From positions 1-64,000 of the forward strand of contig MSYE01000111.1 in NCBI GenBank assembly GCA_002176905.1: a DNA stretch of 64,000 bases, written 5' to 3'. The notes under the pieces were generated by a model that was not told the DNA's origin, searched no databases, and worked only from the letters and a program-made list of their open reading frames with translations. How positions within the stretch are numbered: position 1 is the stretch's first letter; each line of letters begins with the position of its first letter. The translations under genes were made by a program, and so were the position numbers. The DNA is from a bacterium F11 (GTDB lineage: Bacteria > Elusimicrobiota > Elusimicrobia > F11). Shown here piece after piece: positions 1 to 9,343 of this stretch.

Positions 1-1
1 T

Positions 2-3000
2 TTTGGGTATTTTCAGATTAATGCTTTTAATTCCACGCGAGAAAATCTCAAGAGTCCTGAGATACCCTGGATCGATGATTTTATTCCGTTAATTCCCTTT
101 TTCTCCCTTCCGTATATCGTTTGTCAGTTTCTTTACCTTTTGGTTCCTCTCGTCCTCGACAATGTCCGGCAATGGAAAGCATTTTTGGCGGGGTTTGTGG
201 CCATGGTGATTCCATCGTGGATTGTTTTCCTCGCATGGCCAACAAAGATGATTCGTCCCATGTTAGACCAGGTTGAAGGCTTTACCTTCCTCATTAGAAC
301 AATTTATGAAGGAGATTTGCCTAACAACATTTTGCCGTCCTCCCATGCTTATCTCGGCCTTTTTATCTGGCTTGTCATTAGAAAACAAAACAAAGAGCTA
401 GGGCGATTCTTAACCATTTTCACCATTTCTTTTATTTTGAGCACGGTTTTTACAAAGCAACACTATTTTATCGATGTGCCCGCCGGCTTGTTGCTTGGAA
501 TTGTTGGCTATCTTGTCTTCCTTGCCCTTTCTGATAGACGTGCCTTTTGGCGGATATTCAGACGCGGTCTCTTCAGAATCGATTCACAAGGAGATCCTCT
601 TGAACATTCTGAGCGAGAAAAGAACATAACGGCTCTCGCAAGAGAATGCCAAGTCAATAAAGAGGCCATCGAAACCTATTATGACGAAATGGTGAATGAC
701 GCTGTCCAATTAATCCAAAGGAATTTCATTTTTCCTCCTGGAGTGGCCCAAATTGACATTTATTTATTTGATGTTTCTTCGGAGTTTATTTCAGTGGTAG
801 GTGTAACGGATAGACTTTTTGATGAACACGTTCAGACAAAGATATCAATTAGGCAAGATCTGGCAGTATTAGAAAGAGGGGGCCACGTTATTGAAGAGAT
901 TCCAATAACCTGGGATGACTTTACACCCATGCTTGATGGAGGTGATAAAAAAACATCTTTTGACGAATATATCCAAGAAAAGTACCAGGTTGAGATTCGA
1001 ATTCAGGACAGAGTTAATGATTTGGAGGTGGGAAGGACATTTTATCGTTCTGGGCAGCGTGCGGATGAATATGGTGATAGTAATGGGATGACGGCATTTC
1101 TCGGCGTTGGCAACGAAGGGGACACCGCGTTTGGTGGGATCGATAGGGGAGAAGAAAATAATTCCCCCAATGTGTTTGGATATCATTACCATTCGGAAGC
1201 GGATGGCTGGCTTTCTCATGGCGACCACTTAAAACTAGCCGGACAATTTCGGATAAATCAAGGCCCATCAATTGAGATTGTTATCACCGATGCCACAGAT
1301 TTGGCTTACTCTGATATCTCTCACACGTTTCGAACCAAACACATCCCACTTCCGATCACGTTACATCGGCTAGGAATCAAGATTCTTGGCCATATGTATG
1401 TTTATGAAGAAGACGATCATTCAGATGAAGTGAAGTACAGTATTGTTGATGTCCTTAAAGACTCTTTATCCCAGGATAGAAAAACCTTAAGAGAAAGAAG
1501 AAAAATCGATTGGGTTGTGAAAAGCATGATGGAGCCCATGAGAAAACCTTTCGAAGGTCAAACCCAGCTTGATTTTGGTTCCCGTATGACTCATCCGTAC
1601 GACTTCCTTTATTTTAATGAATCAGAACATGGAAGAGTTCCAAAAAAGATATGGGAACAATTTGGGTTGGAATCGGAATTCGTCGCTCTGTTCCCCGAAT
1701 CAGACGAATTTTGGAATTCGGAATTGTCCTTTTATGAGATCTATCACCGTCTTAAAAGCCGTCAAACCTGGAACAGACGATTGTCTAATGCCCGGTGGAT
1801 CTTATGGCGAGTCATTATTTTATCTGTTCTTGCTTTGGTCATTGTATGTGTGATTGGGCTCATTTTATACCTTTTAAGATATCTCCCGGTTGAACTGGCC
1901 AATTACAATGAACTGGGTAATATAAATTCCTCATTTGCCATGTCTCAATTCATGGGAGGGGATGAGGGGGACCGTAACCAAAAGGGTAAGAAGGATTTGA
2001 GCGGAAACGATCGAGAAATTATTCGAATTCTCCGGTCTTCGGCGATGCGGGATACCGTTGACTTGGAACGGTTTGTTTCTTCGTTGATATTGCCTGAGAA
2101 AGAGAGTTTTGGTTTGGGAGACCCTGCCGGGAAGGTTGAACTTCTAAATTATTCTATTGAGACGCTCCGGTCCCTTTGGAATTTGGATTCTTCTGTATCG
2201 TCTCGAAGGATTATCAATCAAAAGTTTGAAGAAATTGATCAATTAATCCAAGCGGTGGCGAAGCAATCCTATGAAGGTGAAGATGTTAAAAAACATTTGG
2301 AGAACTTGGGGCGTGAAATTACATCAGAAGAAAAAGAGGCAATGGATCGTCTCGTACAAGTTGCCCGTCAGGAAACCAATCCTGAGGGGCCCTTACGCCT
2401 ACTTGATGTGGGAACGGGGCCTGGTAGGCATCTGGTTTACTTAAATCAACAGGATGATGTGATTGCTGATGGGGTTGAGATTGCAGCTCCATTTATAGAA
2501 ATTCTCAAGACATTAAAGGAGGCCAACCAAATAAACGATATTTTTCCAGTGAGCATGTCCAACATGGAAGGAATTCCTGATTCCCAATATGATGTTGTTA
2601 GAGCTCAAGCAAGCCTCCTTCATTCATTGGATGGAGCGGTCGGAATCGGAGCGGCTCGCGTTATAAGAGAAGTTCACCGGGTTTTGCGTCCCGGAGGTGT
2701 TCTGTTTGTTCTTGTAAAAGAAGGCGAGGGTCTTTCTACAGATAAAGCGGGAAAAAGAATTTTTCAGCTCTATACCAAAGAATCCCTTGAGCGTCTTTTG
2801 CAGCAAAACGGTTTTCAAGTCATAGAGTCCAAAATAAAAACTGACAATCGAAAAGGCAGAGCTAGCGGTTGGGTTTCGGCTCTCGCTCAAAAACTTGTGG
2901 TCGAATCAGCTGCTTCAAATGAGAAAGGAGACCCAGTGATCCGAGGGATGGAGAGGATCCGTCGAGGACTTGTCGAGGCTGGCGTCGATGAAATTTCAGA

Positions 3001-6000
3001 TAGACAAATGCGGGAGGCGATCGCCGGATTCTTTGGTGTTGAAGAGACAGATGATCAGGCCCGCCACCAGCTCGCAGATGTTATATTAACGCACCTGTTT
3101 TTAGAAGTTCCCTCAAATGAGCGAGAGATTATTCTGGAGGAATTGGTCGATTTTATTCCTCAGGCGAGCTGGTTAAACACCGGTGTTCATCGCTACATGC
3201 CTTTGGCTTCGTCTGTGGCCAATATCTATTCGGCAAGACGTATATTGTCTAGAGAAAATCTTTCAGATCTTATTGGTGATGTTGATTCCAGATATGATTA
3301 CCTTTCAACAAATTACCTCCAATTTGGGAATCCTTTTGATGTCGAAGAGAGATGGAGGCCTCGATATTATGCCGGCCAACTGATACCTCCTCCGAGCCGC
3401 CTTTCTGGTCCTGTCCGCTGGTTGGATGTGGGGGCCGCACCAAAAGGAAATGGATCAGAAACCCTGAAGCTGCTAAAAAAGACTTTTGCCAAGCTCGTTC
3501 CTGAGCGCGAATTCCAATTTGTTGGAACCGATACGTTTTTGCCACCCTATGTATTTCAGAATGGGCAGATTCTGAGGAGTCCATTTCATTGGGATAATCG
3601 AACCAACGAGAACAGCGTGTCTTTGGATGAGATTGAGTATGCGGATGCAACCCACCATAAAAACAATGTCGTTGACGCCCGTTTTGAGATGGGAACATTC
3701 GATTTCGTATCAATGGGAATGACGCTTCATCACTTAACAGCAGAAGGTGAACTTCCACATCCCCAATCAATAAGTGCTGATTTTAAATGGGTGGATCAAT
3801 TCAACAATCCTCTAAATCCGATATACGCCTTAACAAATACCCAGCAACAATCCCTCGAAAGGTTACTGAGAAGTTTAAATGAGGCTGGAGGGTTGTTTTT
3901 TCTGCATCTCAAAGAAGGTGTTGTTCGCGAAGGTATTATGCACGCGGGTGATAAGCGAAATGATGGTCAATATCTCATTATTCGTCGCGAAGGAGAAAAA
4001 AGATTTAAGCTCTATTCACAAACCGTTCCATTTCGGCCTGAACCAGATCCATATCGTTCTTCGGAATTCATGCTGGAAGCCCGTGAAAATCCTCCTCTTT
4101 ATAAAAATCCCGGATTGATATCTCTTCTGCCACCGGGTGCGGTAATGACACCCGACGACCTTGAAACATGGCTTGATCGAGCTGACCTTTTGGTGTTCCG
4201 ACATCAATCCCGAGATCAATCTGTATGGGGGCAACTCCAAAAAGCAGTTGAAGCCATTAATAATGGAGCAGGGATTGCTGAGGTTTTCTCTGTGTACATT
4301 TCAAATGTTCCAGAATATGAACCTCTGAAAAGAAAATTAATCAAAGGTATTGAGAAAAACCTGGAAATAAAATCTATAGAAGAAGCCGAGAATCAAGCCA
4401 GCGTATCGGTCCCGCTTGTTGCGCAAATAAGAGCAAAAGCCCCCATTTATCGTGTTGCCTTAAATCATGATGGATCTTCATTGCTGATTGGGACGCAGGG
4501 TTCTGCTGGGGGTATTGATCCAATAAAAAACAGTGCAAATGTTGATATCGCCAATTTGGGGGATAGATCCGTCATGACATTTTTGGCTGAGGGGCTCAAT
4601 TCGGTAAGTTCGCTGGGGTTTTCATCCAGTGAAGATAAGGTTGTTGTGGGGCAGGATTCAGGAAAGATTGAGGTGAGAGAAATAGATGATGCCAGTATCG
4701 CGTATCAATATGTTTATCAGCCCGACTCTTCAATTACGACAGATGGAACAGGGATGGTTGTTGCCCGGGATCAGACGATTCAATTAATTGATCCAGAGAC
4801 CAACCAGGTTCAGTCGGTGATCCCTGATAGGGCCAAGGGGGGAGAAAAGTTTTATGTCAGTCCTAATAAGAGATTTTTGGCGGGAACAACCTGGGGAAAT
4901 TATCTGGGAGATGAAGTCCAGGGTGTGAAAATAGGATACACATTAAAAATTGGAGATTTTGAAAACCCTGGCCCCAGAACAAAGTGGACTTTTGCCAGTG
5001 AAACAAAAGATGACCGTATCATCTCGGGTGCCTTTGATCCCTCAGGCCAAATGTTTGCGTTCACATCGATAGCTGGAACCGTTCGCATTTTGAATGTTGA
5101 GACGGGTGATCTTATTATGGAACAAAAAGGGGAGGAGAATGTTGTTACCTCTCTTTCCTATTCCCCGGATGGGAAACTTTTGGTTACTGGAGGTTCCAAT
5201 GGTTTGGTTCAAATTTACAATGCCCATTCCGGTGCTTTTATCAGCGAATTAACCACATATCGGGAGAATGATGAACTCATCGTGCATCCCGGCCGATCAA
5301 ATGATTTTGATGAGGCGAATTTTTCAGAGATAAATTTTGTTGGTTTCAGTGCGAATGGAAAGAAACTGGCTGCTGTAAGAAGTCTTTCCAGCTATGTTTG
5401 GGACATAACTGACATATACCAACATTTGTCAGATAAACCTGGCCCTGTAGGAGAAAATGATCTGCCCTTTGAACGGAAATCGAAATTGGATTCCTTGTTT
5501 TCTCGGGTGGATTCAACCTTCAAAACAATCAATGACGAAATGGCCAATAGGCCTTACCGGGCGCCACCGGCTGATAGGAAATCAAGCCCAACCGATCCTC
5601 ATCCTTTGAGTGCTACAGATATTGTTTCCTGGCCGGTGATCCTCATCCTCGCATCCTTGTATATTGTGTGGTTGGCCTCAGATTTTGGATTCTCGATAAC
5701 TTATAAACAAATTCTTATCGGTTTTTTGCTCACTTTGCTATTCCATGAATCAGGGCATCTTTTGGAACGCATAGCCCGAAGGAAAGGCCTGGCTCTGGAG
5801 GTAACAGCTCAAAACAGTTTCTTAGGCTTGGGACGCATCTCCATTAAAGATTCCCCCGGCCTTGTGGGAATTCTTACCAGTGCGGGGGTGGCCCTCTTCT
5901 CATCTGTTTTTCATTTCTTATATCCCGGTTCCGATTGGGCTTCCTTCCTCTTTATTTTTGGAGTTATGAATGCCGTGATGGCCACTACGCAAGTGACGGA

Positions 6001-8245
6001 TTGGAAGGACACGTATCAACAATGGGTTGACAACCGGAATTTACCAGAACAGAAGATTATGGCGGATGAGGATTTTGATCAAGAGTTAAGAGAGCATTAT
6101 ACGGCATTGGCCGCAGCGCGGGATCGGTTCCGGTTATGGACGGCTGTTTCTCATGTGCAAGCGATGGAACAAAGAATGGTGCAGTTGGGAGAGCCACGAG
6201 AATACCGAGCCATTTTGGAACACTGCCGTTATATTTCGGAAAATTGGAGCCATGAAAAACTGGCGATGGCAGAGGGGGAAGAAGCTTGGGAAAATCGTCG
6301 TTACATCAAAATAGGGACGCAATATTCACTTTATAGGCCCCTCCGTGATTTCGGGAACATTGTTTATGGTTGGCAAAAAGCCAGGGACAGTGTGCCAGAT
6401 CTTGTTGTTAACGAAAGCCTCTCACCCGACCACATTGAGACGGATCCTCGCGCTCATTACCAAAAATATGATCAGTTTCACGAGAGAAAGCCAATTCAAA
6501 TGCAGGAAGGATTGAATGATTTTAAAAAATTCTTACGGGATGTGCCCAAAACACTGGACGAGGATGCTTTATGGAACCTGTATGAGGGATCATACCTTTA
6601 TCTGGTGAATACGAATTTGATAAATGATCTGGTCATCGAAGGGAACTTAAAAACGAATGGTAATTTGATTGTTAATGATACAGCCGCTGTTATCGATCGG
6701 CTAAAGGCCCTTGATCCTAGCGAGAGTCATATTGCTATTGGAGTGGATAATGTGGGATTTGAAACCATGGTTGTTTTATGGCAGGCATATTTATTGAGAC
6801 GACTAGGGTTTACTGTGACCGTTATCGGCAAAACAGTTCCTTCTCTCATGGTGGACGCCACGGATTTTGATCTTCGTTATATTTTGCCGTATTTTGATTA
6901 TATTTTGCAGGACCATTTTGGTCATTCTGAATCATTGGGACAGGATTTTGAAGATGCCTTTTTTATTGAAGGTTGGTTTGATGACGACCTCTTAAGAGAG
7001 GAAGATCCTCCATTTGATGTTGTTTTTCTTGTTGGAGAGATGTGGTACGAATATGTTGTGGGTTTAAGCGATTTGAAAGGCGAGCCCTATAATCCTTGGG
7101 AACGTACTGATATTGTGAGCCTTCACATGCATAAGGACGCACGCCAGAATTTGGCTGTGGAGACATCACCTGGTGTGTTGGTGTCTCCTTCCGCAACGGA
7201 GAATTTGAATGCGCCTGTCATTCAACTGTTCCCTTCTCGTTTTGGCAGTTCACCAGGCAGCGCAACAGATGTTCTTTCCTGGCCGGTGATCCTTCTCTTT
7301 TCCTCCCTCTATGTTGCTTGGCTGTCCACGGGCTTTGGATTCACCGTAATCCCGGAACTTTTTGTTATGGCTTTCCTGCTCACTCTCGTATCACATGAAG
7401 GGGGACATCTATTTGAACGGATCATTCGAAGAGGGGCGGTTTCTTTTGAGGCGACAACGCAGAACAGTTTGTTGGGATGGGGACGCATTTCCATTAAAGA
7501 TTCCCCCGGTCTTGCGGGAATTCTCACCAGTGCGGGGGTGGCCCTTTTCTCATCTGTTTTTCATTTCTTATATCCCGGTTCCGATTGGGCTTCCTTCCTC
7601 TTTGTTTTTGGGATCATGAATGGCCTCATGGCTGTCACGCAGGTGACAGACTGGAAAGACACCTTTCATACAATTGCAGATCATGGTTCTGGCTCCTCTC
7701 TTTCACCCTTTAAACCCGATTTTGAAGATATGAACCAACAGAAGGATCTTGGGAAAATTGGGATGTTGTTGGATGAGATTCCGGTTTCGTTGGGAGTGGA
7801 AAAAGCGATGGTTGAGTTTGTGGGATCGGATGCGAACATCGAGTCCAAATTGAGGAAACTGCGAAAGAGAAGATCGGGAGAGGATTCACTTAAGGTCCTT
7901 GTTGTTAAGCATGTGAAGACCGTTCGAGACCATCAAGATGGCAATAAGGATATATTGATGTTGGTTGATCATGTTGACTGGATGGAAAAATTCCATCGCA
8001 AGTTGATTGAAGCGCAGGTCGGGGAGGTTGATGTGTTGGTGACACCCAGGTCAGTCCTTCGGTTGCCGAAATCAACCCTCTTGTCTTATTTGCGTGGATT
8101 TAAGGAGAACAGAAATGGCTTAAAAGTGAGGTTAAAAATGATGATTTTAAATGCTCTCATATCCATCCCGCTCAATTTTGGAGAAAGAGTGCCTTCTTCC
8201 CTATTTGATCTTAAATGGCATAGGATTATAGGGAGTAACGCCTAG
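2..8245 (+). CDS. Giant multidomain membrane protein, 5'-truncated by the window edge
   Basis: The frame is open from base 2, so the gene starts outside the window; the TTG at 140 is not a convincing start because PAP2-like sequence continues upstream of it. Modules in order: PAP2-like membrane phosphatase (PSSHAYLG near 338, QHYFIDVPAG near 455); a soluble part with a JAMM signature HxH-x7-SxxD at 1184-1225; one membrane helix near 1797-1885; a class I SAM methyltransferase (LDVGTGPG at 2402-2425); a second, different methyltransferase-like fold (LDVGAAP near 3422, LHHLT near 3725); WD40-like beta-propeller repeats about 4420-5420; an HESGH membrane module (5744-5758); an ARMT1/DUF89-like domain with VDNVGFE at 6743-6763; a second HEGGH module (7394-7408); and an unrecognised C-terminus. 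Domain calls rest on visible motifs. The function of the whole is unknown; a membrane-anchored modification or proteolysis factory is only a guess. Confidence 0.85.
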   Translation, partial: FGYFQINAFNSTRENLKSPEIPWIDDFIPLIPFFSLPYIVCQFLYLLVPLVLDNVRQWKAFLAGFVAMVIPSWIVFLAWPTKMIRPMLDQVEGFTFLIRTIYEGDLPNNILPSSHAYLGLFIWLVIRKQNKELGRFLTIFTISFILSTVFTKQHYFIDVPAGLLLGIVGYLVFLALSDRRAFWRIFRRGLFRIDSQGDPLEHSEREKNITALARECQVNKEAIETYYDEMVNDAVQLIQRNFIFPPGVAQIDIYLFDVSSEFISVVGVTDRLFDEHVQTKISIRQDLAVLERGGHVIEEIPITWDDFTPMLDGGDKKTSFDEYIQEKYQVEIRIQDRVNDLEVGRTFYRSGQRADEYGDSNGMTAFLGVGNEGDTAFGGIDRGEENNSPNVFGYHYHSEADGWLSHGDHLKLAGQFRINQGPSIEIVITDATDLAYSDISHTFRTKHIPLPITLHRLGIKILGHMYVYEEDDHSDEVKYSIVDVLKDSLSQDRKTLRERRKIDWVVKSMMEPMRKPFEGQTQLDFGSRMTHPYDFLYFNESEHGRVPKKIWEQFGLESEFVALFPESDEFWNSELSFYEIYHRLKSRQTWNRRLSNARWILWRVIILSVLALVIVCVIGLILYLLRYLPVELANYNELGNINSSFAMSQFMGGDEGDRNQKGKKDLSGNDREIIRILRSSAMRDTVDLERFVSSLILPEKESFGLGDPAGKVELLNYSIETLRSLWNLDSSVSSRRIINQKFEEIDQLIQAVAKQSYEGEDVKKHLENLGREITSEEKEAMDRLVQVARQETNPEGPLRLLDVGTGPGRHLVYLNQQDDVIADGVEIAAPFIEILKTLKEANQINDIFPVSMSNMEGIPDSQYDVVRAQASLLHSLDGAVGIGAARVIREVHRVLRPGGVLFVLVKEGEGLSTDKAGKRIFQLYTKESLERLLQQNGFQVIESKIKTDNRKGRASGWVSALAQKLVVESAASNEKGDPVIRGMERIRRGLVEAGVDEISDRQMREAIAGFFGVEETDDQARHQLADVILTHLFLEVPSNEREIILEELVDFIPQASWLNTGVHRYMPLASSVANIYSARRILSRENLSDLIGDVDSRYDYLSTNYLQFGNPFDVEERWRPRYYAGQLIPPPSRLSGPVRWLDVGAAPKGNGSETLKLLKKTFAKLVPEREFQFVGTDTFLPPYVFQNGQILRSPFHWDNRTNENSVSLDEIEYADATHHKNNVVDARFEMGTFDFVSMGMTLHHLTAEGELPHPQSISADFKWVDQFNNPLNPIYALTNTQQQSLERLLRSLNEAGGLFFLHLKEGVVREGIMHAGDKRNDGQYLIIRREGEKRFKLYSQTVPFRPEPDPYRSSEFMLEARENPPLYKNPGLISLLPPGAVMTPDDLETWLDRADLLVFRHQSRDQSVWGQLQKAVEAINNGAGIAEVFSVYISNVPEYEPLKRKLIKGIEKNLEIKSIEEAENQASVSVPLVAQIRAKAPIYRVALNHDGSSLLIGTQGSAGGIDPIKNSANVDIANLGDRSVMTFLAEGLNSVSSLGFSSSEDKVVVGQDSGKIEVREIDDASIAYQYVYQPDSSITTDGTGMVVARDQTIQLIDPETNQVQSVIPDRAKGGEKFYVSPNKRFLAGTTWGNYLGDEVQGVKIGYTLKIGDFENPGPRTKWTFASETKDDRIISGAFDPSGQMFAFTSIAGTVRILNVETGDLIMEQKGEENVVTSLSYSPDGKLLVTGGSNGLVQIYNAHSGAFISELTTYRENDELIVHPGRSNDFDEANFSEINFVGFSANGKKLAAVRSLSSYVWDITDIYQHLSDKPGPVGENDLPFERKSKLDSLFSRVDSTFKTINDEMANRPYRAPPADRKSSPTDPHPLSATDIVSWPVILILASLYIVWLASDFGFSITYKQILIGFLLTLLFHESGHLLERIARRKGLALEVTAQNSFLGLGRISIKDSPGLVGILTSAGVALFSSVFHFLYPGSDWASFLFIFGVMNAVMATTQVTDWKDTYQQWVDNRNLPEQKIMADEDFDQELREHYTALAAARDRFRLWTAVSHVQAMEQRMVQLGEPREYRAILEHCRYISENWSHEKLAMAEGEEAWENRRYIKIGTQYSLYRPLRDFGNIVYGWQKARDSVPDLVVNESLSPDHIETDPRAHYQKYDQFHERKPIQMQEGLNDFKKFLRDVPKTLDEDALWNLYEGSYLYLVNTNLINDLVIEGNLKTNGNLIVNDTAAVIDRLKALDPSESHIAIGVDNVGFETMVVLWQAYLLRRLGFTVTVIGKTVPSLMVDATDFDLRYILPYFDYILQDHFGHSESLGQDFEDAFFIEGWFDDDLLREEDPPFDVVFLVGEMWYEYVVGLSDLKGEPYNPWERTDIVSLHMHKDARQNLAVETSPGVLVSPSATENLNAPVIQLFPSRFGSSPGSATDVLSWPVILLFSSLYVAWLSTGFGFTVIPELFVMAFLLTLVSHEGGHLFERIIRRGAVSFEATTQNSLLGWGRISIKDSPGLAGILTSAGVALFSSVFHFLYPGSDWASFLFVFGIMNGLMAVTQVTDWKDTFHTIADHGSGSSLSPFKPDFEDMNQQKDLGKIGMLLDEIPVSLGVEKAMVEFVGSDANIESKLRKLRKRRSGEDSLKVLVVKHVKTVRDHQDGNKDILMLVDHVDWMEKFHRKLIEAQVGEVDVLVTPRSVLRLPKSTLLSYLRGFKENRNGLKVRLKMMILNALISIPLNFGERVPSSLFDLKWHRIIGSNA
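5831..5951 (+). repeat. Internal duplicated segment, copy 1
   Basis: This 121-base stretch inside the giant gene recurs exactly 1650 bases later with about six differences. It encodes the GRISIKDSPG...YPGSDWASFLF part of the HExxH membrane module. It includes 53 identical bases (5891-5943), synonymous positions included, while the flanking parts of the two modules are clearly more diverged. Confidence 0.9.
7481..7601 (+). repeat. Internal duplicated segment, copy 2
   Basis: Second copy of the 121-base segment at 5831-5951, in the same orientation and reading frame. The patchy identity (about 95% here, lower either side) suggests gene conversion or strong constraint on top of an older module duplication. 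Confidence 0.9.
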
Positions 8246-8259
8246 GGATATAAAGAATA

Positions 8260-8865
8260 TTATTTCAAGTGAAGTTGGTGGTTCCAAAATTCGATGGCTT
8301 GGGTTGTCATGAAACTCTTTCCCCAGATTTTTCTTCCTTGGGATTGAAAGAAATGCTCGACATGCTTAAAAAAAGTTTGTTGGGTTGTTGATTTGGGGCT
8401 TTTTCTGAGTGCGGTTGACCAAACTTGAATGAGTTTCTTCCAGGATGTTTTTTGTTTTTTAAAAACGGAAACCATGTCTTGAATGTCGGGATCAATATAC
8501 CGTGTCATCTTTCCGATGGCCCAATAGGAAGGATCCATCACGAGAAGGCGAAGATTTTTGAATTTTTTGTAAAACCACGCTTTTTTTTCGTAATCCAGTA
8601 AAGAAATCATTCCCCATCGATCAATATCTTCAGAAAATTCCGCATGAATTCCTGTTTTTTTCATTGTTCTCTCAATCGCTTTATCAATCTCCCTCCAGGC
8701 CGAAGGATGGGAAAAATTTGACTTGATGGCAAAATCGATATCCATACTGGGTCTAACCTGGCCCATCAGGGCCCCGGCCGCGGCACCCGTTAAAATAACG
8801 GAAGTGGCCAGGTCCAATTCCTCGCTGAGCACGCGGAAGAAATGATCAATTTGTTTTTTTTGCAT
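8260..8865 (-). CDS. Nucleotidyltransferase-fold protein (possible toxin/AbiEii-like)
   Basis: About 201 aa from the ATG at 8865. It carries GAAAGALMG followed by RPSMDIDFAI, a glycine-rich loop plus DxD arrangement typical of nucleotidyltransferase-fold proteins, including AbiEii-type toxins and related antitoxins. The frame is open up to a GTG at 8982, but those 39 extra residues lie antiparallel in reading frame to the well-formed end of the upstream regulator, so the ATG overlapping that gene by 20 bases is preferred. It is probably co-transcribed and translationally coupled with the XRE regulator. Activity and target cannot be read from sequence; a stress or defence module is an inference from the pairing. 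Confidence 0.7.
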   Translation of the reverse strand: MQKKQIDHFFRVLSEELDLATSVILTGAAAGALMGQVRPSMDIDFAIKSNFSHPSAWREIDKAIERTMKKTGIHAEFSEDIDRWGMISLLDYEKKAWFYKKFKNLRLLVMDPSYWAIGKMTRYIDPDIQDMVSVFKKQKTSWKKLIQVWSTALRKSPKSTTQQTFFKHVEHFFQSQGRKIWGKSFMTTQAIEFWNHQLHLK

Positions 8866-9337
8866 GTTCGGAAATCCGCTTGATAAGACTTTCAATAACG
8901 CTTGCCGGAAGGTGGGACCGTAACCAGAGCCACGCCACAGCGGTGCGCCTTGTCCCACGCGGGGGAGCACTTTTTCTGCCACGAATTAATCGTAATTGCG
9001 ATTGAACCACTTGTGTAACATGTCTTCGGACGTGGTTTTCAATTCTATTCGACAAGGGGGCACCAGAAACCACGGAACGCGCAATTCGTTCTAAGCGCAA
9101 ACGACCCCATGTAAAGGAGGGAGGGATGAAGTCGGGGGGGATTCCATCCACCAGGATTCCGGGGCGTGTATCCAATGCCTGTGCCAAAGCCTGAACTGTT
9201 TTGAGGGTGACATCCCGGTGCCCTTTCTCAATGGCCGATAAATTGGGGCGAGGCAGGGCAGCTGCTCGGGCCAGGTCTTCCTGCGAGAACCCCTTAGACG
9301 TTCTCCATAGAATCAGATTTTGAGCAAAAGGTAACAT
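8846..9337 (-). CDS. XRE-family HTH regulator paired with the nucleotidyltransferase
   Basis: The N-terminus is a canonical lambda-repressor-like helix-turn-helix: LILWRTSKGFSQEDLARAA, then LPRPNLSAIEKG. The C-terminal ~90 residues are basic and end in a helical segment (LPASVIESLIKRI), a layout seen in regulators sitting next to nucleotidyltransferase genes. The frame is open to 9364, but ATG 9337 is chosen because it begins just before the HTH and lies 6 bases after a good -10 box, so the mRNA may be leaderless. It probably represses its own promoter and acts as the regulatory or antitoxin half of the pair; that role is inferred. Confidence 0.75.
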   Translation of the reverse strand: MLPFAQNLILWRTSKGFSQEDLARAAALPRPNLSAIEKGHRDVTLKTVQALAQALDTRPGILVDGIPPDFIPPSFTWGRLRLERIARSVVSGAPLSNRIENHVRRHVTQVVQSQLRLIRGRKSAPPRGTRRTAVAWLWLRSHLPASVIESLIKRISEHAKKTN

Positions 9338-9343
9338 AAGCAT

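Noticed and set aside
3270..3770. 166-codon open frame on the minus strand inside the giant gene
   Set aside because: Its composition looks like a shadow of the forward frame (histidine- and serine-rich, no fold), and the forward methyltransferase motifs there are clear.
8866..8982. Longer N-terminus of the nucleotidyltransferase from GTG 8982
   Set aside because: Those codons overlap the end of the XRE regulator, whose basic helical C-terminus looks genuine; ATG 8865 is simpler.
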